Both the position numbers and the translations under genes were made by a program. A DNA stretch of 63,247 nt. Origin: Asticcacaulis benevestitus DSM 16100 = ATCC BAA-896. Its GTDB lineage: Bacteria; Pseudomonadota; Alphaproteobacteria; Caulobacterales; Caulobacteraceae. This document shows, piece by piece, positions 52,346-59,678 of the stretch; the first letter of the stretch is position 1; every line of letters begins with the position of its first letter. Under the pieces are notes generated by a model. That model had not been told where the DNA came from. It did no database searches and saw only the letters and a program-made list of their open reading frames with translations. Where the stretch lies: positions 1-63,247 of the forward strand of contig NZ_AQWM01000022.1 of assembly GCF_000376105.1 (NCBI RefSeq), given 5' to 3'.

Positions 52346-53596
52346 CTAGTTGAACCGAGCCAGATCAAAGGGCTTCGGCCCTTCGCCGCTGCGGATCATG
52401 TCGGCGACGATTTCGCCGGTAATTGCGGCCAGGGTTAGGCCGAGGTGCTGATGCCCGAAGGCATAATAAAGATTCTTCACCGATGCCACCCGGCCGATCG
52501 CTGGCAGATAGTCCGGTAAGGTCGGGCGCGTGCCAATCCACTCCTGACCTTGCCCGCCAAATGGCAGACCGAGTTCGCCGACATGCTTGCGCAGGCGTGC
52601 CCACTTGCGCGGATCGGGCGCGGTGCCGGCACGGGTAAACTCAACGAAACTTGCGGCGCGCAGCCCGCTTTCAAAACCGGTCACGATCATCGAGCGATCC
52701 TCAAAGACGACCGGCGGCAGGCCCTGCGGCCACTGATGATCATGGCTTTGAATATGATAGCCGCGCTCCGAGATCATTGGCACCTTCAAGCCGGCCTGCT
52801 CCATGAGGTCTTTCGAACCCATACCAGCACTGACGATGATGGCATCAGCCGTGCGCCAATCGCCATCCGACAACAGGACGGCCGCACCATCCCCTGTGAT
52901 CGAGAGTTTATCGGCGCGCGCCTTGATCAGCTTGCCGCCGCGTTCGATGAAGCGCTGCTGGAGCGTCTCTAACAGGCGTTTTGTATCGGCAATTTGCGCG
53001 GTGCCTTCAAAACGAATCGCCCCGTGGACTTTAACCGTAGAATTTCTGTGGATAAGAGACGACAATTGGAGCTTTTCCGCCTCGGTCACCTCCCGAAATG
53101 AGGCGGTGCCGGTATCCGTGGCTCGCCATGAGCGCAGGCCTTTGGCGGCGCTTTCCGGCGTTTCCCAAACGACAAAATGACCGTCTTCGCGCAGCAAATC
53201 TGTCGCCTCCAGATCGGCCACTCGGCGCTGCCAGGCGGGCATAGCTTTGGCGATGACCTCGCTCAGAGCCACTTTTCCCGACTTGAAAGGGCGCGGCGCG
53301 GCTGCGGCCAAAAGGCGCAGAGAGAAGGGTAGCCACGCGCCAATCCCTTGTGGTGGAAGGGAAAGCGCACCGCCTCTGATGAACAGCCGGCGCCAGGCAG
53401 AGCGCACCGTCGCCAGAGACGCCAAAGGCTCAACCTGCTCTATAGCAATATGCCCGGCATTACCGTAAGATGCCGAAACGGGGGCATTTCCATCATCACA
53501 CAAGGTCACGCTCTTGCCCTCTTTAAGGAGTTGCAAGGCGAGGTTCAAACCGACAACGCCGCCGCCGAGTACGAGTATGTTTTGGGGTGCCGTCAT
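52346..53596 (-). CDS. FAD-dependent D-amino acid dehydrogenase, probable cis-4-hydroxy-D-proline dehydrogenase
   Basis: A 416-residue DadA-type flavoprotein. It has an N-terminal GxGxxG motif (VLGGGVVGLNLALQL), the DAO-family signature YGNAGHIA and the C-terminal FAD part (GTRPTLPDYLPAIGRV, FGHQHLGLTLAAITGE). The start is taken at the ATG at 53596; ATGs at 53605 and 53608 are also open. In hydroxyproline catabolism such an enzyme (LhpB/HypB type) oxidises cis-4-hydroxy-D-proline to pyrroline-4-hydroxy-2-carboxylate. The genes for the next and previous steps lie across the divergent promoter, which supports this over a D-alanine role. Confidence 0.85.
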   Translation of the reverse strand: MTAPQNILVLGGGVVGLNLALQLLKEGKSVTLCDDGNAPVSASYGNAGHIAIEQVEPLASLATVRSAWRRLFIRGGALSLPPQGIGAWLPFSLRLLAAAAPRPFKSGKVALSEVIAKAMPAWQRRVADLEATDLLREDGHFVVWETPESAAKGLRSWRATDTGTASFREVTEAEKLQLSSLIHRNSTVKVHGAIRFEGTAQIADTKRLLETLQQRFIERGGKLIKARADKLSITGDGAAVLLSDGDWRTADAIIVSAGMGSKDLMEQAGLKVPMISERGYHIQSHDHQWPQGLPPVVFEDRSMIVTGFESGLRAASFVEFTRAGTAPDPRKWARLRKHVGELGLPFGGQGQEWIGTRPTLPDYLPAIGRVASVKNLYYAFGHQHLGLTLAAITGEIVADMIRSGEGPKPFDLARFN

Positions 53597-53636
53597 GAAG
53601 GCCATCATCCTTGTTGCAATAAACTATCGCATATAG

Positions 53637-53647
53637 TATACAGTATA
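53637..53647. promoter_or_regulatory. TATACAGTATA palindrome in the hydroxyproline-cluster promoter
   Basis: A perfect palindrome in the 81-base region between the divergent dehydrogenase and deaminase genes, 31 bases before the latter. It is identical in core to the sites at 38177 and 46647. The nearby GntR gene (55898) is the best candidate regulator. Confidence 0.65.
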
Positions 53648-53677
53648 TGTTCTTACGCAAGCTCTAGGAGTATATAG

Positions 53678-54592
53678 ATGAAAATCGATTGGCGGGGCGT
53701 GTTTCCGGCCGTAACGACGCAATTTAATGAAGATCTTTCGATCAATTATGTCGAGACCCAGCGGGTTGTTGATGATCTGATCAAGGACGGCGTCACCGGG
53801 ATCATCGCCATGGGCACCTGCGGTGAGAACAACTCACTGACGGCCGACGAAAAGCGCACCTTGTTGAAGGCGATCGTCGAAGTTGTTGCCGGCCGTGTGC
53901 CGGTGGTAACCGGTGTCTCCGAACTGACGACGCCGCTGGCGATTTCCTGGGTCAAGGATGCCGAAAAGTTTGGCGCCAACGGCCTCATGCTTCTGCCGGC
54001 CATGGTCTATGTGCCGAAAACCGCCGAACTGGTCGAGCACTTCACACAGGTCGCCAATGCGACCACCCTGCCGATCATGCTGTACAACAACCCGACCGCC
54101 TATCGCGTCGCCATCACCAACGAAGCCCTCGAAGCGCTCCGCCCCGTGAAGAACATCGTCGCCGTGAAGGAATCGACCGCTGACACTCGCCGCTTCACCG
54201 ACATGATCAATGCCTTTGGCGATCGTTATGTTGTCTTCGCCGGCCTCGATGACGTCGCCTTTGAAGGCCTGTTGCTGGGCGCTCAAGGCTGGGTTTCCGG
54301 CCTGACCTCGGCCTTCCCGCATGAATCCGTCATGCTGGTTAAGGCTCTGGAAGCCGGCGACATCAACACCGCCCGCGAAATCTACCGCTGGTTCCTGCCG
54401 CTGCTGCACCTCGACGCCGAGCACGATCTCGTTCAATCGATCAAGCTGGCCGAGCAGATCATGGGGCGCGGTTCCGAGCGCGTGCGCATGCCGCGCATGC
54501 CGCTGACCGGCGCCCGCCGCGCCGAAGTCACGGCTATGGTTGAGAAGGCGGCCGCTACGCGCCCGTCGCTCAAGATCACCAAAGCCGCTTAA
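53678..54592 (+). CDS. DHDPS-family lyase, probable 1-pyrroline-4-hydroxy-2-carboxylate deaminase
   Basis: A 304-residue (beta/alpha)8 enzyme of the DapA/NAL superfamily: GVFPAVTTQF, TCGENNSLTADE, LPIMLYNNPTAY (Tyr) and VAVKESTAD with the Schiff-base Lys. In this setting, between a D-hydroxyproline dehydrogenase and a hydroxyproline epimerase, it fits LhpC/HypD-type deaminases, which convert pyrroline-4-hydroxy-2-carboxylate to alpha-ketoglutarate semialdehyde plus ammonia. Real dihydrodipicolinate synthase is unlikely because the lysine-pathway context is missing. A terminator follows the stop. Confidence 0.88.
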   Translation: MKIDWRGVFPAVTTQFNEDLSINYVETQRVVDDLIKDGVTGIIAMGTCGENNSLTADEKRTLLKAIVEVVAGRVPVVTGVSELTTPLAISWVKDAEKFGANGLMLLPAMVYVPKTAELVEHFTQVANATTLPIMLYNNPTAYRVAITNEALEALRPVKNIVAVKESTADTRRFTDMINAFGDRYVVFAGLDDVAFEGLLLGAQGWVSGLTSAFPHESVMLVKALEAGDINTAREIYRWFLPLLHLDAEHDLVQSIKLAEQIMGRGSERVRMPRMPLTGARRAEVTAMVEKAAATRPSLKITKAA

Positions 54593-54598
54593 GTCGAT

Positions 54599-54624
54599 CA
54601 TGGGGGAAGCTCGCTTCCCCCATG
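54599..54624 (+). terminator. First hairpin after the deaminase gene
   Basis: Perfect 12-base arms (54599-54610 and 54613-54624) closed by a 2-base loop, directly after the stop and without a U-tract. It may act with the second hairpin, or protect the 3' end of the message. Confidence 0.6.
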
Positions 54625-54649
54625 CACCCCCGTCCCGTATGGAGGAAAG

Positions 54650-54688
54650 ATCCCTTGGGCTGCCCCAAAAGGCTCCAAGGGATTTTTT
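54650..54688 (+). terminator. Rho-independent terminator between deaminase and epimerase genes
   Basis: ATCCCTTGG (54650-54658) pairs with CCAAGGGAT (54675-54683), followed by six T. It lies 28 bases before the epimerase start, so it probably lowers read-through and sets the ratio between the two enzymes. Confidence 0.75.
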
Positions 54689-54715
54689 CGCATTTTGATT
54701 TGAATAGAGAGTGCC

Positions 54716-55714
54716 ATGCGCCACACCTTCTTCTGTATCGATGGCCACACGGCCGGCAACCCGGTCCGTCTTGTTGCGGGTGGTGCGCCCCTGCTCAAGG
54801 GCTCCAACATGTCCGAGCGCCGACAGGATTTCCTGGAGCGCTTTGACTGGATTCGCACAGGCCTCTGTTTTGAACCGCGCGGTCACGACATGATGTCGGG
54901 CGGCTTTCTCTATCCGCCGACGCGCGAAGATACCGACGCAGGCATCCTGTTCATCGAAACCTCCGGCTGCCTGCCTATGTGTGGACACGGCACCATCGGC
55001 ATGGTCACCTTCGCGCTCGAAAACGGTCTGGTGACGCCGCGCACACCTGGCAAGCTGAAGCTGGAAGTGCCCGCAGGCCTCATCGATATCGCCTACACAA
55101 CCGAAGGCGCCAAGGTCACCTCGGTCCGCATCACCAATGTGCCGTCCTATCTCGCCGCCACCGGCATCGAGATCGTTGTGCCGGATTTCGGCGCGCTTAA
55201 GCTCGATGTCTCCTACGGCGGTAACTATTACGCCATCATCGAGCCCCAGGGGGCTTACACCGGCCTCGACGATCTCGGCGCCGCGCGCATCATCGAGCTG
55301 AGCCGCACCATCCGCCAACTCGTGCGCGACACGTACGAACCCGTGCATCCGGTGGATCCGACCATCCGCGGCGTCAGCCACGTCCTGTGGGCCGACACAC
55401 CAAAGAGTGAAAACGCCGATGGCCGGAACGCCGTCTTCTATGGCGAACGCGCCATCGACCGTTCCCCCTGCGGCACCGGCACCTCGGCCCGCCTGGCGCA
55501 TCTGCACGCCACAGGCCGCCTGAAGACAGGCGATCGCTTTGTGCACGAGAGCTACATCTGCAGCCAGTTTATCGGTCGCGTCGAAGACGAAGTCATGCTG
55601 GGTGACCAGAAGGCGATCATCCCGTCGATCGAAGGTTCGGCCATATCCACCGGCTTCAACACCATCTGGATAGACCGCAAAGACCGCTTCTGGCAGGGTT
55701 TTCAGGTCCTTTAA
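54716..55714 (+). CDS. Proline racemase-family enzyme, probable 4-hydroxyproline 2-epimerase
   Basis: A 332-residue enzyme that interconverts trans-4-hydroxy-L-proline and cis-4-hydroxy-D-proline. The two catalytic cysteines are in GCLPMCGHGTIG and SPCGTGTSARL. MCGHG with a following CGTGT pair is typical of epimerases and racemases with two Cys, while the dehydratases of the family have Thr in the second place. Context (dehydrogenase, deaminase, GntR regulator) makes hydroxyproline the best substrate. It lies after a terminator in the same direction as the deaminase. Confidence 0.92.
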   Translation: MRHTFFCIDGHTAGNPVRLVAGGAPLLKGSNMSERRQDFLERFDWIRTGLCFEPRGHDMMSGGFLYPPTREDTDAGILFIETSGCLPMCGHGTIGMVTFALENGLVTPRTPGKLKLEVPAGLIDIAYTTEGAKVTSVRITNVPSYLAATGIEIVVPDFGALKLDVSYGGNYYAIIEPQGAYTGLDDLGAARIIELSRTIRQLVRDTYEPVHPVDPTIRGVSHVLWADTPKSENADGRNAVFYGERAIDRSPCGTGTSARLAHLHATGRLKTGDRFVHESYICSQFIGRVEDEVMLGDQKAIIPSIEGSAISTGFNTIWIDRKDRFWQGFQVL

Positions 55715-55755
55715 GACACAAATGCGACAAAAAGGACGCGCCAACGAACAAATTG

Positions 55756-55766
55756 TATACTTTTTA
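55756..55766. promoter_or_regulatory. Half-conserved operator TTGTATAC before the GntR gene
   Basis: AATTGTATAC (55751-55760) matches the left half of the best motif copy (ATTGTATACAGTATAAT); the right half is degenerate (TTTTTA). It lies about 130 bases before the GntR start and could support weak autoregulation. Confidence 0.35.
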
Positions 55767-55897
55767 TCACGGCAACCCTAGCTGATCCCTTGTCAGCAAG
55801 GAAAACTAATGCCTAGATAGCGGTAACAATAGAAAAAACTGGATTCGATGTGCGGGTAAGTGCTGCCACAACCCATCCTAATCAGCCGGACACACAT

Positions 55898-56563
55898 ATG
55901 ACCCTCGTGGTTCAGACCCTCTCCGAACAAATTTTCTCGCTGGTACGCGATCGCATCATTTCGGGCAAGATCCCTACCGACTCGGCCATTCGCCAGGATG
56001 CGCTGGCCGCTGAGCTGGGCGTCAGCAAAATTCCGTTGCGCGAAGCCCTGGCCCGTCTTGAGCAAGACGGGCTTTTGCTTTCCCAGGCCAATCGCGGCTT
56101 CTTCGTGCGTCCTCTCAATGCTGATGAGGTCGAAGAGGTCTACGCCCTGCGCCTGAAACTGGAACCTGACGCTGTCGGTGAGGCTTCAAAGGTGGCGACC
56201 GACGCCGACAAGCGCACCGCCCGCTTGGCGCTGGACGCGCTCGATGTTGCCGCCAACACCGACAAGACCCAGGTTGGCAAGCTTAACCGTGCCTTCCACA
56301 TGTCGCTGGTTCGTCCCCTGCATCGTCAGGTGACCATCCAGATTATCGAACGTCTTAACATCATTTCGGAACGCTATGTCGGCAAGCATCTTGAGCCGGC
56401 CGGCCGCGATGACCGTGCACACAGTGAGCATCTGGCCCTGCTGGAACTGTGGGCGGCAGGCAAGTCCGAGGAGGTGTCGGCCCTGATGCGCAACCACATC
56501 GCCATGACTCTTGAAGATTTGCGCAAGCAGTTCGATAGCGACCACGCCGCCATATCGGCTTAA
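55898..56563 (+). CDS. GntR/FCD-family transcriptional regulator
   Basis: A 221-residue regulator of the FadR type from the ATG at 55898; an in-frame ATG at 55850 would add 16 residues that do not look like protein. The winged helix (about 5-72) shows IRQDALAAELGVSKIPLREAL, and the FCD domain shows the metal-site helices in LNRAFHMSLVRP and HSEHLALLELWAAG. It ends the hydroxyproline gene set and is the best candidate to bind the TATACNGTATA sites, since FadR-type operators often read TTGTATACAA or similar. The effector may be hydroxyproline or a pathway intermediate. Confidence 0.92.
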   Translation: MTLVVQTLSEQIFSLVRDRIISGKIPTDSAIRQDALAAELGVSKIPLREALARLEQDGLLLSQANRGFFVRPLNADEVEEVYALRLKLEPDAVGEASKVATDADKRTARLALDALDVAANTDKTQVGKLNRAFHMSLVRPLHRQVTIQIIERLNIISERYVGKHLEPAGRDDRAHSEHLALLELWAAGKSEEVSALMRNHIAMTLEDLRKQFDSDHAAISA

Positions 56564-57288
56564 GCCCTCAAGGCATCCGCCAGATGCTTCGCCCAAAGGG
56601 CCGCGCCGTCATCATGGTCTATAAGATCATTGCGGATCTCGATCAGCACGGCTGGGATGCCCCTGTCGTCGCCATGAATCGGCACACCGTAATCCTCGGC
56701 GCGATCGCTCTGGTAAGGCACATTGGCGCCGACCTTCAGGCCGGATGCCGCCAATCTGGCCACGAGGTCACGGCCAAAGGCCTGCGCCTGATCGAACAGT
56801 ACGCCGCCCTGCCAGGTGCGCGGTGTGCCCAAAAATACTGGCGTAAAGCTGTGGATAGATACAAAGCGGGTCGGCCGGTTTTGCCGTTGACGCGCATCAA
56901 GATGATCGCTGATCGTCTGGTGGAACGGCATGAAAAGATGCTCTCGGCGCCGCACAATCTCCGCCTCAGCCAGATACTTATTGCCCGGAATATCCGTGTC
57001 TTCGGAGCGGGTGACGATGCTGCTTGGCGCATCCAGTGGCCGGTTGAGATCTATCAAGAGACGCGAACAGGTGGCCAGATAGGCCGGCGCATCAAGAAGC
57101 GCCGACAAACGCCGCGTGACATTGGCCGCGCCGATATCCCAGCCAATATGGCGTGCCACATCTGAGGCCCTCAGGCCAAGATTGGCGTAGGCTTCGGGGA
57201 TATGGTTCGACGCATGTTCGCACACCAGCACAATATCGGATGTGCCGGTCTCATTGAGCGTTTCAGCCGCTGACGGCCACGAGATCAC
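56560..57288 (-). CDS. N-formylglutamate amidohydrolase family protein
   Basis: A 242-residue member of the FGase family. Motifs: VLVCEHASNHIP, HIGWDIGA, RLLIDLNRP, FVSIHSFTPVF and IEIRNDLI. Family members hydrolyse N-formylglutamate in histidine breakdown, but those next to transglutaminase-like genes have no proven substrate. It overlaps the transglutaminase gene upstream by four bases and is the last gene of a three-gene operon. Confidence 0.9.
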   Translation of the reverse strand: MISWPSAAETLNETGTSDIVLVCEHASNHIPEAYANLGLRASDVARHIGWDIGAANVTRRLSALLDAPAYLATCSRLLIDLNRPLDAPSSIVTRSEDTDIPGNKYLAEAEIVRRREHLFMPFHQTISDHLDARQRQNRPTRFVSIHSFTPVFLGTPRTWQGGVLFDQAQAFGRDLVARLAASGLKVGANVPYQSDRAEDYGVPIHGDDRGIPAVLIEIRNDLIDHDDGAALWAKHLADALRA

Positions 57289-58106
57289 GTCGGCACCGAT
57301 GGCATAACCTCCTCGGTAATCACCTCGAAGGCACTGAGAACCGCCGGACCAAACTGCGTCGAGATGGCGACGTCGGTGGCATCACGTCCAATCGCCATCA
57401 GGATGCGCCCGACGCGTGGCTTGTTGTGGCGCGCATCGGCGGTATACCAATGACCGCCGAGATAGACCTCGAACCAGCCGGAAAAATCCATCGGGCCCGG
57501 CACCGGATCGACCTTTATATCACCAAGATAACCGGTGCAGTAGCGTGCCGGAATATTCATGCAGCGGCAAAGCGTCAGGGCCAGGTGGGCGAAATCGCGG
57601 CAGACCCCGACCTGCTGTATATATCCGTCAAAGGCGCTGCGCGTGCGGTCGGCGAGCTGATAGTCAAAGCGCAGATGATTATGGACAAAATCGAGAATGG
57701 CCTGGACGCGCGGCCAGCCGGGCGCCACCTGACCGAACAGGTTCCAGGCCAGATCGGTCAGTTTATCGGTTTCGCAGTATCTGGAGCCCAGCAGGAAGAC
57801 GAGCACCTCATCGGGCAGGTCGCGGATGTCATGCTGCGGGGCCTCGAACGGCACAAAATCAGGCAGGCCGGTATCGTAAATCTCGAACACCGTCGAAATG
57901 GTAGTGCGGCCCGCCGGCGCGGTGATGCGCGTACATACATTGCCGAAGCTATCGACATAGTCCCAGGATTTGAGGTTGTTTGAAAACTTCAACTCTTGCG
58001 CAGATAAAAGATCGACGCGCCGTGAGGTATGAATATTCAGGCAGAGCAGCATGGCGGTCGGCTGCGGACAGTCATAGGTGAGAGCGTAGCCGGCCTTAAT
58101 CTGCAT
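57285..58106 (-). CDS. Transglutaminase-like cysteine peptidase (second of pair)
   Basis: A 273-residue protein with a beta-rich N-terminal domain and a transglutaminase core: catalytic Cys in VCRDFAHLALTLCR, His/Asp region in WFEVYLGGHWYTADARHN. It has no signal peptide. Such bacterial proteins are predicted proteases or amide-bond enzymes, often in operons with an alpha-E protein and an ATP-grasp; here the partner is N-formylglutamate amidohydrolase. It starts 9 bp after its paralogue. Confidence 0.9.
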   Translation of the reverse strand: MQIKAGYALTYDCPQPTAMLLCLNIHTSRRVDLLSAQELKFSNNLKSWDYVDSFGNVCTRITAPAGRTTISTVFEIYDTGLPDFVPFEAPQHDIRDLPDEVLVFLLGSRYCETDKLTDLAWNLFGQVAPGWPRVQAILDFVHNHLRFDYQLADRTRSAFDGYIQQVGVCRDFAHLALTLCRCMNIPARYCTGYLGDIKVDPVPGPMDFSGWFEVYLGGHWYTADARHNKPRVGRILMAIGRDATDVAISTQFGPAVLSAFEVITEEVMPSVPT

Positions 58107-58115
58107 GGAATATCC

Positions 58116-59012
58116 CTATGTGATGATTGTCGGCGCGTCCTTCACGCCGACCGATGTCACATTAACCTGCACGGTCATGCCTAAAGAATCGATGCGTGAA
58201 CCTGTATGCGTGCCCCATAAAGGAATGGCCTGGCGCGGGTCACGCGTCACCCCGACGCGGATGAGATCACGATTGCCGATGATGCCGTTGGTGGGGTCGA
58301 ATTCAACCCAGCCTGCCCCTGGCACAAACACCTGGACCCAGGCATGGGTAGCGCCGCCGCCTAAATTTTCACCGGTATCGCGCGCGGGCGCATAGATATA
58401 GCCCGTAACGAAACGCGCCGCGAAGCCCAGCGAACGCACCGCCTCCATCATCAGCAAGGCAAAGTCCCGGCAGGTGCCGCTTAGGCTATAAAGCGTCATC
58501 TCCGGTGTCTGCGTGCCCGGATTTGTGCGGCGGTTGTATCTGAAATCGTTCTTGATCGCATGAGTCATGCTTTCAAGGATCGTCGCCGTCTTGGTCGGAC
58601 CCAGCGGATTGACGAAGCGACGCGCCCAGGTTTCGGTCACATCATCCGGATATTGCCGATGCATGGAGGGGCGCAGATCAGGCGAGGTTTCGTTGTCATA
58701 CTGGAAGGGCCAGGTCTTTGCGTCTTCGTCGGCGCGGAAGTGAGGGCTGTGCTGCGGCGTATGATCGAGCACGATCGTCGTTTCAAAGCACAAGGCATCG
58801 GCCAGGCTGTCGAAGTCGGCGCAGGCGACGCAATTGCCGAAAGCATCATGAATCCAGAAGATATCGCTTGGTTCTGGCGATATCTTCAGTTCCGAGCTTA
58901 TCAGGCGTTGGTCATAGCTGTCGCGCGGACGAAACATCAGACGATGCTGGCCAAAGCCCACGGGCCGGCGATATGCGTATCGGGTCAGGTGATTCACCCG
59001 TAGAATGGTCAT
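58116..59012 (-). CDS. Transglutaminase-like cysteine peptidase (first of pair)
   Basis: About 298 residues from the ATG at 59012 (GCAGG upstream), where the conserved start MTILRVNHLTRYAYRRPVGF begins; longer starts up to 59177 are open but unlikely. It has the N-terminal BTLCP-type beta domain and the catalytic triad in SGTCRDFALLMMEAVRSLGF (Cys), ATHAWVQVF (His) and VEFDPTNG (Asp). First gene of the minus-strand operon with the second transglutaminase and the amidohydrolase. Confidence 0.92.
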   Translation of the reverse strand: MTILRVNHLTRYAYRRPVGFGQHRLMFRPRDSYDQRLISSELKISPEPSDIFWIHDAFGNCVACADFDSLADALCFETTIVLDHTPQHSPHFRADEDAKTWPFQYDNETSPDLRPSMHRQYPDDVTETWARRFVNPLGPTKTATILESMTHAIKNDFRYNRRTNPGTQTPEMTLYSLSGTCRDFALLMMEAVRSLGFAARFVTGYIYAPARDTGENLGGGATHAWVQVFVPGAGWVEFDPTNGIIGNRDLIRVGVTRDPRQAIPLWGTHTGSRIDSLGMTVQVNVTSVGVKDAPTIIT

Positions 59013-59221
59013 GTCCGAGCCTGCCATCTGTTCAAAGGCCGTGCGTGAAGGGTATGCGGCGGCGGGAAGCCATAGGCTTTTTTCTAATATTGAGCCACTC
59101 CCAATTAAATTTTTTCGCGCAACGGGCTTATCACGCGCACGGTATTTACGCTTTATTAACAAAGGCTGGAATCGCACTCCAAACTCTGCTTACATGAAAA
59201 TGTAATCAGGAGTTTCTACCC

Positions 59222-59416
59222 GTGTTGGCTCGTATCAAGCGCCTTGCGCCCTATTTCCTGGTGGGCCCGATCAGTGGTCCACTTCTGGCTGGCGCGGTAC
59301 GTAATTTTCAGAGTGGCCGTCCGGTGCTGGCCATCATGTATATGGTCGCGCTTGTCGAATGCGCCATCGCCCTGCCCCTTTTGGTGACGAAACTCGGCGT
59401 GAACGTACTCACCTAG
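59222..59416 (+). CDS. Small membrane protein, unknown
   Basis: A 64-residue protein starting with GTG, 9 bases after CAGGAG. Two hydrophobic stretches (PYFLVGPISGPLLAGAVRNF and AIMYMVALVECAIALPLLV) suggest two membrane helices. A clear terminator follows, which supports that it is a real short transcript. No family recognised. Confidence 0.7.
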   Translation: MLARIKRLAPYFLVGPISGPLLAGAVRNFQSGRPVLAIMYMVALVECAIALPLLVTKLGVNVLT

Positions 59417-59447
59417 GTTGGCTGCCTGCCACATTGGAAGCCGCTTC

Positions 59448-59483
59448 AAAAAGCCTGCCGGATAACGTGCGGCGGGCTTTTTC
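59448..59483 (+). terminator. Rho-independent terminator after the small membrane protein
   Basis: AAAAAGCCTGCCG and CGGCGGGCTTTTT pair (one mismatch) around a 9-base loop, ending in a T-run. The symmetrical A and T runs would let it work in both directions. Confidence 0.8.
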
Positions 59484-59678
59484 TTATCGCAGATCGCTGT
59501 GTCAAAGGCGGCAGATCCGCCCGATGACAGATATTATCTTAGCCGAAGGGAAGAAGGCTTTGACCGTTTGCGTCGTTCTGTCGCCTTTTCCCTGTCTTTC
59601 ATCCTTGCGATAGCGTAAGGTGAGCGCCTTATCCCGTGGTGTATCCGCCACCATCTTCGCGCGCAACGCTGGGAAGCG

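Noticed and set aside
53678-54592. Dihydrodipicolinate synthase (lysine pathway) for the DapA-like gene
   Set aside because: The neighbours are hydroxyproline catabolic genes and a GntR regulator; lysine-pathway genes are absent.
53834-55744. 636-codon minus-strand frame across the deaminase and epimerase genes
   Set aside because: It is the antisense of two well-supported enzymes; its composition is that of a shadow frame in GC-rich DNA.
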